Position numbers and translations under genes: made by a program. From positions 1 to 64,000 of the forward strand of contig CAVYJK010000012.1 in the NCBI GenBank assembly GCA_963768765.1: a DNA stretch of 64,000 bases. Reading direction: 5' to 3'. The stretch's first letter is position 1, and the number at the start of each line of letters is the position of its first letter. The notes under the pieces are model-generated. The model had not been told where the DNA came from and made no database searches. It saw only the letters and a list, made by a program, of their open reading frames with translations. This document shows, in pieces, positions 1 through 6,782 of the stretch. Source of the stretch: DASWLF01 sp963768765 (GTDB lineage Bacteria > Desulfobacterota > Desulfobaccia > Desulfobaccales > 0-14-0-80-60-11).

Positions 1-44
1 TTATTAAAGACTTCAGAACCTGGCGTCGGCTGGCAACTAAATCG

Positions 45-73
45 GGAGGGGGGGGCCCAGAGGCCCCCCTCCG
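45..73. repeat. GC-rich palindrome
   Basis: A G-run/C-run inverted repeat with a short loop (GGAGGGGGG.. / ..CCCCCCTCC). It lies downstream of the minus-strand PCC gene and resembles the GC-rich multi-hairpin repeats elsewhere in the window. It could act as a transcription terminator for that gene, but there is no clear T-run. Confidence 0.5.
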
Positions 74-120
74 ATGCAAGCGTTAGAAAGGTATTCCGAA
101 TTCCCGGTAATTTGGAAATG

Positions 121-552
121 TTACCCAGCGGGCCACAAGAAGAGGCCGGTCTCCTCATCGAGGGCGTGCTGGAAAACCATCTCCGACCGGTGCTCTTGCA
201 TCGCAAATTCACAGGCGAAGACCACCGTCCCTTCGGCCAGGTGCCCCCCGAAGGCGTTGCCGGCTTCATCCCCCAGGGTTACATGGGCATGGACAAAGGG
301 CTGGCCGTCCTTGAGGGAGACGTTGCCGGTGAGGGCCAGAATCTCCAGGGGCCTGTCCAGTTCGAGGAACTGATATTTTTGCTCCCCCTGGTTATAATAG
401 CCCACCCGGGCTTTACTGACGGCGCCGATGGCCTGCACTTCTCCCAGGGTGAGGTGGTGGGCCCGGCTAACGGCCTCCAGGGCCGCCAGCAGGTCGTCTC
501 CCTTGGTAAGCCGCCCCATGATCTTGCGGCCTGGGGTTATGGTCCTGTACAT
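121..552 (-). CDS. PCC/DUF296 domain protein
   Basis: A 143-residue single-domain protein of the plants-and-prokaryotes-conserved (PCC, DUF296) fold. The family signature is visible: a His-x-His pair at residues 88-90 (FVHAHVTLGD) followed by GGHL near residue 104, which in the family lines a metal-binding pocket. The start at 552 is favoured over the longer frame to 606 because AGGAGG sits 6 bases upstream of the ATG. Family members are called DNA-binding by analogy with plant AT-hook proteins, but the bacterial role is not established. A diverged paralog lies at 17775-18227. Confidence 0.85.
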   Translation of the reverse strand: MYRTITPGRKIMGRLTKGDDLLAALEAVSRAHHLTLGEVQAIGAVSKARVGYYNQGEQKYQFLELDRPLEILALTGNVSLKDGQPFVHAHVTLGDEAGNAFGGHLAEGTVVFACEFAMQEHRSEMVFQHALDEETGLFLWPAG

Positions 553-765
553 AGTGAATCCTCCTGGGGGCGAAGTTGATGGAACTAGGCGCCTTAAGCA
601 TTTCATGCGGTTCCCCTAAATTCTATCAGAAAAATCGCCAATCTCTCAGATGTCTCGGGCGGGAAACACTCTTCCTGATGAATTACGAAGCTGAAAAATT
701 GTTGGGTTAGTCGGGGGAAGGCGCGAAAATATTTTAAATCTGACGATTCCCAAGGAGCCTTGCTT

Positions 766-1138
766 ATGCCTTCCGCCCCGGCGGTGAAAGTAATAGTCTA
801 CGATGCCCCCACCGTAGGCTCCTCCAGTTGCGCCTGCGGCTGTGGCCATCATGACCACCACCATGAGTCGGTGGATCCCCTGGAGACGGTGAACCTGGAG
901 TTCCAGACCCAGGCCCTGGCCATGACCCTGGAAGCCGCCTTCCCCGGCAAGGTGAAGGTCGAATATATCAATGTTCTCCAAGACCCCCGGGGGCCCGCGT
1001 CTGCCCCAGACCGCATTGCTGGCCTCCCTGGCCTATCCCACGCCCCTGGTGTACATCAATGGGCAGGGACGCTTTGCCGGGGCCCTGCCGGCGGAGCGGA
1101 TCCGGGAAGAGGTGGGGAAGATCCTGGCAGGTGAATAA
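766..1138 (+). pseudogene. thioredoxin-fold protein with Cys/His cluster, frameshifted
   Basis: The ATG at 766 follows AAGGAG. The N-terminus (KVIVYDAPT) leads into an unusual metal-binding-looking cluster CACGCGHHDHHH at about residues 22-33, then a helix and a strand (VKVEYINV). Near base 990, in a run of Cs and Gs, the frame breaks. Read in the next frame the protein continues sensibly (TPLVYINGQGRFAGALP, then a helix) to the stop at 1136-1138. The PLVYINGQ cis-Pro-like strand suggests a thioredoxin-fold small protein of about 124 residues. The function is unknown; the cluster hints at metal or sulfur handling. The break is either a sequencing indel or real decay. Confidence 0.6.
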
Positions 1139-1447
1139 TCTCAAAAAACCTCTCAGCCGGCAAATGGCTCTCCCGGTCTTAAGGAGCCGGGATTTTCCGG
1201 CAGCACCCCGGCAAGGTTGAAATCCAGCCTGGCGGCAACCCGTTTTCCCGGCCGCTGATCACCCTCCTCACCGATTTCGGATTGGCCCGCCAGATTCTGA
1301 ACCCGCATAGGTTGCGAAGCCAAGATGAAGATGTGGCGAGCCTCCGGTCCTTTTCTCAGAACCAAGGAGTTTCCTGGTAAATTTTTCTTGTATATCCAAG
1401 CGTTCTGTGTAAAATTTGTTTAAACTATTTTCCTTATACAATTGCTT
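1139..1447. other. Intergenic; possible SAM-hydrolase fragment
   Basis: No intact gene is seen. On the plus strand, 1255-1290 reads LITLLTDFGLA, which matches the N-terminal signature of the DUF62/SAM hydroxide adenosyltransferase family. The match ends after about a dozen residues and no start or continuation is visible, so at most this is a relic. The remainder is the leader of the MerR gene. Confidence 0.3.
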
Positions 1448-1903
1448 ATGCCCCGGGGGAAAAACAAACGTAGTCGAGGAGGGGACGGAGGGGACCTCTT
1501 TCTGATCAATGAGGTCTCCCGGTTGGTGAACCTTTCCCAAAAGCGGATCAGGGAGTACGAAAAAGAAGGGTTTATCAAACCCTTAAGGGAAAAGAACACC
1601 AACAACCGGCTCTATTCCCCTTTTGACGTAACCCAGATCAATCAGGTCAACAGTCTGATCCACGATCGGGGCTTTACCCTGGCCTGCGTCCGGAACCTCA
1701 TGGTGCTGGCCCCCTGCTGGAATATCTTCGACTGCAAAGAAAAGGAAGAATGCCCGGCGTTCCAGCTTCCCTGGCGGCCTTGCTATGAGGTGCGCGAGTA
1801 TCGGGACACCCTGTGCAACGGCCCCTGCTCCCGATGCGCCGTCTATCTGAACCGAAATGTCAAACGGGAAAAAATCCTGGAGAAATTCCCCCCGGAAACT
1901 TGA
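1448..1903 (+). CDS. MerR-family regulator with Cys-rich C-terminus
   Basis: A 151-residue protein. Residues about 17-85 form a MerR winged helix-turn-helix (LINEVSRLVNLSQKRIREYE, then the wing NNRLYSP). The C-terminal ~55 residues replace the usual long dimer helix with a cysteine-rich module: CW..FDC....ECPAF.....PCYEV....LCNGPCSRCAVY. This spacing resembles the CW..C...CPAY..C..C..C motif found in many deltaproteobacterial redox or signal proteins, so iron-sulfur or redox sensing is plausible (inference). The ATG at 1448 has no strong ribosome site; TTG at 1442 is the alternative. The target is unknown. Confidence 0.75.
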   Translation: MPRGKNKRSRGGDGGDLFLINEVSRLVNLSQKRIREYEKEGFIKPLREKNTNNRLYSPFDVTQINQVNSLIHDRGFTLACVRNLMVLAPCWNIFDCKEKEECPAFQLPWRPCYEVREYRDTLCNGPCSRCAVYLNRNVKREKILEKFPPET

Positions 1904-2083
1904 TCCTCCTGGTTGAGCCTGCCCTTCCTGAAAGAAATTTCCTGTTTTGGTGGCTAAGGCAGTCCCTCTGGCGTGGCTCGGGGCGCGGTTAGGGCGCGCC
2001 CGTTGGGGGCCGGGCCAACCGAAGCGGGCAGGGTCGCGGTTCGTTTCCCTCAGAAGGGCGGCGGAGGTCTTTGAGAGATTTTA

Positions 2084-2764
2084 ATGGCGGCAGCTAACGT
2101 TCAATTGGGGGGAACGGATCAGCTGGCCCCGACCCGGAGCCAGGACCCCAGAGCCCAAAGCACCGGCGCCATCCTGGCGGGCGGCGGCAGCCGGCGTTTG
2201 GGGCGGGACAAGGCAACCCTGGAACTGGGCGGTCAGGCGCTGGCCCTGCGGGTGGCCGCGGCCATGGCCCCCTTGGTCTCGGACTGCTGGCTCATTACCA
2301 ACCAGCCCCTGGCGCACCTTGGGCTCGGGTTGCCCCTGGTCACCGACCTGTGGCCGCACCAGGGACCCGTGGGAGGCCTCCTCACCGCCTTGTTCTATGC
2401 CCGTACCCCCTGGGTTCTGGCCGCGGCGGTGGATAACCCTTTTCCGGTGGCGGCCTTGATGCGCGAGTTGGCGGCCCGGGCCTTGAAAACTTCCCGGCCG
2501 GCGGTGGTGTGCCGCTCGTCTTGGGGGCTGGAGCCTTTCCCCGGGCTCTACTCCGTACGCCTGTTGCCTCGCCTCACCGAGTTTTTGCAGCGCGACCGGC
2601 GCCCCACCCGGTTCCTGGAAGTTTGTCGCCCCCAGGTGATTTCTGAGCAGGAAGTGCAGCGCCTTGACCCCGAAGGCCGCAGTTTCTTTAACCTGAACAC
2701 CCCGGAGGATGTTGCCCGGGCCGGGGCCTGGCTGGCGGCGCCTTGCGGCGCCGCAGACCGCTGA
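2084..2764 (+). CDS. mobA: Molybdenum cofactor guanylyltransferase
   Basis: MobA transfers GMP from GTP to molybdopterin, forming the MGD cofactor of cytoplasmic molybdo- and tungsto-enzymes. The nucleotidyltransferase signature GAILAGGGSRRLGRDKA lies at about residues 28-44, followed by a conserved AAAVDNPF stretch (equivalent to the family's xCDxPF metal site) and a C-terminal FNLNTPED motif. At 226 residues it is slightly longer than usual, and the first ~25 residues are not conserved, so translation may begin later. It stands alone upstream of tRNA-Glu. Confidence 0.88.
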   Translation: MAAANVQLGGTDQLAPTRSQDPRAQSTGAILAGGGSRRLGRDKATLELGGQALALRVAAAMAPLVSDCWLITNQPLAHLGLGLPLVTDLWPHQGPVGGLLTALFYARTPWVLAAAVDNPFPVAALMRELAARALKTSRPAVVCRSSWGLEPFPGLYSVRLLPRLTEFLQRDRRPTRFLEVCRPQVISEQEVQRLDPEGRSFFNLNTPEDVARAGAWLAAPCGAADR

Positions 2765-2852
2765 TCAATTGCAGCGGGCGGCGCCTTTTAGGCGTTGGCA
2801 CCGCCCGGACGCTATTGACACCATTTTGCCGTTCAGATATAAAAACCGTTGC

Positions 2853-2928
2853 GGTCCCATCGTCTAGCGGCCTAGGACACCGCCCTCTCACGGCGGAGAC
2901 ACGGGTTCGATTCCCGTTGGGACTACCA
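2853..2928 (+). tRNA. tRNA-Glu (anticodon CTC)
   Basis: A complete cloverleaf: 7-bp acceptor stem GGTCCCA/TGGGACT, D-arm with GGAC, anticodon stem CCGCC/GGCGG with loop CTCTCAC (anticodon CTC), T-arm ACGGG-TTCGATT-CCCGT, and an encoded CCA end at 2926-2928. It decodes GAG. Confidence 0.96.
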
Positions 2929-2947
2929 AGAAAATCCGCTACCCATC

Positions 2948-2980
2948 GGCCTTTCCAGACTTCGGGAGGGCCTTTTTTTG
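2948..2980 (+). terminator. Rho-independent terminator of tRNA-Glu
   Basis: A hairpin with arms GGCCTTTCC and GGGAGGGCC (two G-T pairs), loop AGACTTC, followed directly by seven Ts, 20 bases after the tRNA CCA end. Confidence 0.8.
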
Positions 2981-3132
2981 TGTCCCCAGACTGTCCCCAG
3001 GAGTGTCCCCGGTGTCCATAGTATCGCAATAAAAATACATCTCTCCGGCCATGAAATTAGTCGGTCCTCACTTCCTAAAAAAGAATTAACCAAATGCCCT
3101 CACCCGTGGCATAATGCCCTTGTGAGGGCTGG

Positions 3133-3361
3133 ATGAATCCCCTGGAAAGCTACCTCAAAGAGCTTGCCGAAATTCGCGTTCTCCGGCTGACCTGCATGAT
3201 TTTTCACCTGGGACAATAAAGAGGCATCGTCCCAATGGAGGCGCTGGGAGGAAGCCAGGGAGGAAATGCAGCGTTTTCTGCATAAATACGAAGGCCTGGA
3301 GGAATTGGCCGAGGTTTGTGCGGAGATACGAAAATTTCTGGGGCAAGTTCCGGACGGCTAA
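3133..3361 (+). pseudogene. Decayed remnant, DNA-methyltransferase-like N-terminus
   Basis: From ATG 3133 the frame reads MNPLESYLKELAEIR, which closely resembles the N-terminus of large stand-alone N6-adenine DNA methylases of restriction-modification systems. It then loses similarity and stops at 3219. An overlapping second frame reads a plausible helical tail (WEEAREEMQRFL...KFLGQVPDG) ending at 3361. The two pieces look like the ends of a gene or gene pair whose middle is gone. The position just 3' of a tRNA gene fits a scarred integration site. The family assignment rests on about 15 residues only. Confidence 0.45.
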
Positions 3362-3941
3362 AGGTCCCGGCCATCTAAATCTTTACGGGGTGAAGCGGGT
3401 AGGGCTATTCGCTTGCCTCTTGTAGCTTATTACCGGGTCCTCGCTCATAGCACCCGACCTGCCCCTGCTGGCGCCACCCCATCTCCCTATAAATTCCGGC
3501 CCCGGAACCCAAACCCCGGAGATTGGGACTCCTGCCCCCGCTGGTGAATATTATCCGTACGGAAATTTTTTGATTTTTCAATGATGAGGTTCGACAAGAG
3601 AATGCCAACAGGCTCTGAGAGACACCTATGATAGCAATATCAAAATATGATTTTCAGCTCGTAAGGAATTGATAAATAGCAGTAATCTTCAATCCCCGTT
3701 CATGTCCAGTTCGTGCTCCCCGTCTCTTTTCCATCAGGAAACATGCCAAGTATAGGTGGAAAAGAGCCCTCCAAACTTTTCGCCCTGGGATTCCTGGAAA
3801 ATCTCGTTGATAAGCTCTTCCCAGGGTAACAAAATTGTAATAAGGTTTTTGAATTTGAGGACTTGAACAAGCTCTCGGACAAACGTACTTTATAACAAAT
3901 CAGTGTGGTATGAATACAACTCCCTGACAGGGGGCTCCATC
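3362..3941. other. Intergenic, no gene seen
   Basis: About 580 bases of lower GC content between the methylase remnant and the DUF389 gene. The open frames are short and lack ribosome sites or recognisable motifs. Nothing further can be supported. Confidence 0.5.
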
Positions 3942-5600
3942 ATGGCATGGCAAATTAAATGGCTTCGAATATCCCCTAAACGTATTCCGGTGGTGCTCGA
4001 AGAGATTAATTACGGCTCAGAGCCGGCCGGAAGATATTATGCCCTGGTGGCCGCTTCAACGCTCATCGCCGCCTTAGGGTTAACAGCAAATAGTACAGCC
4101 GTAATCATCGGTGCCATGGTGGTGGCGCCTCTGATGACCCCGATTTTCGGCTTGGCTCTGGCCCTGGTGCGGGGAGATGTCAAACTTTTGGGTCGAGCCC
4201 TCCAGGCTGAAATCATGGGGGTGATTATTGCCGTTGGCATCGCGGCTCTTTTTGGATTCCTTCCCCTGGCTTTGGAAGTAACCCCTGAGATGCTTTCCCG
4301 CACCCAGCCCAATTTGCTGGACCTCCTGGTGGCGATGTTGGCGGGATTTGCCGGTACCTACGCCATGATTGATGAGCACCTCAGTCCTACCCTGCCTGGG
4401 GTAGCCATTGCGGTCGCTGTGGTCCCTCCCCTGGCCAATACCGGCCTTTGTCTGGCAGTAGGGGCCTACCTGGGCATGTACGGCTCCTTCCTCCTTTTCC
4501 TGGCCAACGTCCTCTCTATTCTCCTGGTGTCTGCGGCCGTGTTTATTGCTGCAGGGTTAGCCAGAAATATTCACTTGGAAAGCACCTGGGAACTTATCCG
4601 CCGTTTCGGGGTGGCCAGCCTCGGGTTCATTATCGTGGCTATCATCCTCACTCACACCCTGGTCCGGATTGTCAAAGAACGGCATTTGACCAATACCATT
4701 AAAGGAATTGTGGCCTCCGAATTTGCTGACATGCCCATTTCGGCGCTGGTCAATATTGTCCACCAAACCTATGATGGCAACCTCTACATTCTGGCTACCA
4801 TGCGCTCTCCCAAGGTCATTTCGCCCGACCGGGTCAAGCTTATCCAGGAAAACCTGAACAAAAAGCTTAAGAGGCCCACAGAATTTATCGTGCGGACGAT
4901 TCTGGCGAAAGATGTCAGCGCCACGGGTTCCACCAGCCAAGTAGCCACCCAAAACTTAGATGGCTTTTTCCTTGCGGGTAAATTACCCCCGAACGTTTTG
5001 GCGGTTCAGCTTGCAGAACAATCTTTGCGGGAAACCCTGGCCTCCCGGCCGGAACTCACTCTCATGGATGTGGACTTGGTCAATTTTCCCCGTGGACCGA
5101 TGATCCTGGCTACTATTCAGGGCTCACGGGCGTTAATTCCCTTGGAGGTCAGGCAGTTCGAGAAGGCCATGCAGGAGCGCCTGCATGATACCAACATCGG
5201 CCTGCTCATCCAGAACCTTATTACCGTAAATGTGGATGGCAAAGGACAAATTCTTTATGGTGCGGCCCATTTTGGCACTGAAACGCCCGAGGAGAAAGTC
5301 CTGCGGGAGGAAGTGGAGACCAAAGTAAGGGAAGAATGCAAAAAAGTTCCCGATCTGATCCTTACGAATGTTGACGCCATTCGCAACAACCATACCTGGC
5401 ATATCCGAGTCGAAGCAGTGGGAGCCCGGGTTCCCAGAAGGAAAGATGTAGTTGAATGGGAAGAAGCAGTATCCCGAACCATCAATCAGCCGGTGAAGAT
5501 CTTTCTCTGGTCTCGGGCAGAAGCCATGGTGACTTCCGAAGGCTATGCTTCCCTGGAGGATTTCACTCAGAAGCGGTTGGAAGCCCAGGAGGCCCCTTGA
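3942..5600 (+). CDS. DUF389 membrane protein
   Basis: About 552 residues. The first half is a DUF389 membrane domain with several hydrophobic helices and the family motifs NSTAVIIGAMVVAPLMTPI and VAIAVAVVPPLANTG. The second half is soluble, with alternating strands and helices resembling repeated small domains. DUF389 proteins are inner-membrane proteins of unknown transport or signalling role. The ATG at 3942 (MAWQIKW) is preferred because conservation starts soon after it; an in-frame start at 3903 would add 13 residues. It is flanked by non-operonic neighbours. Confidence 0.82.
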   Translation: MAWQIKWLRISPKRIPVVLEEINYGSEPAGRYYALVAASTLIAALGLTANSTAVIIGAMVVAPLMTPIFGLALALVRGDVKLLGRALQAEIMGVIIAVGIAALFGFLPLALEVTPEMLSRTQPNLLDLLVAMLAGFAGTYAMIDEHLSPTLPGVAIAVAVVPPLANTGLCLAVGAYLGMYGSFLLFLANVLSILLVSAAVFIAAGLARNIHLESTWELIRRFGVASLGFIIVAIILTHTLVRIVKERHLTNTIKGIVASEFADMPISALVNIVHQTYDGNLYILATMRSPKVISPDRVKLIQENLNKKLKRPTEFIVRTILAKDVSATGSTSQVATQNLDGFFLAGKLPPNVLAVQLAEQSLRETLASRPELTLMDVDLVNFPRGPMILATIQGSRALIPLEVRQFEKAMQERLHDTNIGLLIQNLITVNVDGKGQILYGAAHFGTETPEEKVLREEVETKVREECKKVPDLILTNVDAIRNNHTWHIRVEAVGARVPRRKDVVEWEEAVSRTINQPVKIFLWSRAEAMVTSEGYASLEDFTQKRLEAQEAP

Positions 5601-5647
5601 GGGGCAGTCTGCAGCATAGCCAGTTGGAGCTTTTCTTGCTCATTCGC

Positions 5648-6340
5648 TCAGAAGGGCTCATACTTCTCAGGTTGGGCCTTGGGCGCCGAGGAAGGCTTTT
5701 TAACCGGGGGCGGCGCAGCCTGAGCTGGCGAGGGACCCAGCAATTCTGGAGGGCTCGGTGGCATTCCTGTTTCTTCGGGGGGAGCAGCTTCCTCGGCTTT
5801 TCCCTTGGCGGCTGCCGCAGGTCTTTGCCTTACCCGCCGGATCACCACCCGTTCCACGGAAAGATCCCCCATTTCCAACCAGCCGGTCTCCTGAGTGCGG
5901 GCCACCGCGACCTTGGCCCACCCCCGGGGGGTTTGCTCCAATAGCTTTACTTGATCGTTGGTCCGTAACCTGGAAATAGCCCTGCTTTGCTCTTTGGGTT
6001 CATGCCTAAGGAGTACTCCCCACCGACGGACGAAAAACTCGGAAACCGGGTCAACCTCCAAATATTTCTCGCTGATCCAGCCCTGGCGTCCGTCTTGAGT
6101 GCGCACCAAAAACCAACCAGCCTGGCCTCGTTCTAATTTCTCCACCCGCTCATTAAGTTTGACCGTTCCCGCATCAGCGCTATCGTAATCAGGGGAACTC
6201 TTGAGCTTCATTTCTTCAGCGCCGACATAAAAGTACACCTTCGTCTCTCCCCGCGGAGCCGCGACACGGTCTGCTTGTCCCGAGGCGCAGCCTAAGAGCC
6301 CCAAAACCATCATCGACAACAAAAATTTTTCTGTCATCAT
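5648..6340 (-). CDS. SH3-domain lipoprotein
   Basis: A 230-residue exported protein. It starts with a lipoprotein signal (FLLSMMVLGLLGC, lipobox LLGC) and carries two bacterial SH3-like domains (about residues 35-95, with GWISEKYLEV; about 100-165, with GWAKVAVA and GWLEMGDL). It ends in a long Ala/Pro-rich tail that is probably disordered in the periplasm. The start at 6340 (tandem ATGs) follows AAGGAT; the longer frame to 6475 lacks a site and would bury the signal. The role is probably peptidoglycan-associated. A good promoter lies at 6420-6447. Confidence 0.8.
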   Translation of the reverse strand: MMTEKFLLSMMVLGLLGCASGQADRVAAPRGETKVYFYVGAEEMKLKSSPDYDSADAGTVKLNERVEKLERGQAGWFLVRTQDGRQGWISEKYLEVDPVSEFFVRRWGVLLRHEPKEQSRAISRLRTNDQVKLLEQTPRGWAKVAVARTQETGWLEMGDLSVERVVIRRVRQRPAAAAKGKAEEAAPPEETGMPPSPPELLGPSPAQAAPPPVKKPSSAPKAQPEKYEPF

Positions 6341-6419
6341 TTTTATTATCCTTACAGTCAGAGGAAACCTGGGAGCTATAAGCAGGGTGATTGAGCCGGA
6401 GGTTTTTCTCCTTGACGTT

Positions 6420-6447
6420 AAGATAAATCTAGTCGAACGAAAGTCAA
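6420..6447 (-). promoter_or_regulatory. Sigma70-type promoter for the SH3 lipoprotein
   Basis: On the minus strand TTGACT (6447-6442), a 16-base spacer, and TATCTT (6425-6420). The predicted start of transcription near 6413 gives a leader of about 70 bases before the ATG at 6340. Confidence 0.55.
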
Positions 6448-6782
6448 GCATTTGTGCAAAGACCAGCAGATGCACGATCCGCTCTGGCCATTCCCAAAAA
6501 GGTGCTTTGCCCCAATGTCTTTGAACTGCTGCCAGCTTATGGCTGTATCACATAGCTCCACTTCCCTTCGAATTAAGAATTATGATTTGGAAAAGGAGAA
6601 TTGAGATTGTTGATATTGAGAGATGGAGGTGATTACTTGCCATTATCTGCACTTTCTCATTTCTATGGATAGCTAATAAACAATATCTTTTCTGGTCCCA
6701 AAATCTTCATCTTTCTCTCGGGCGCGGGTTGGGGTATAGTAAAACTTTAAGAAGATTCTGAGAGGCACAGATAGGGAGAACT
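6448..6782. other. Intergenic
   Basis: The divergent region between the SH3 lipoprotein and purL. It is AT-richer than its surroundings. No gene, strong hairpin or recognisable RNA motif was seen. Confidence 0.5.

Noticed and set aside
3405..3608. A 67-codon minus-strand open frame
   Set aside because: No start context and no similarity to any family I know; coding is not supported.
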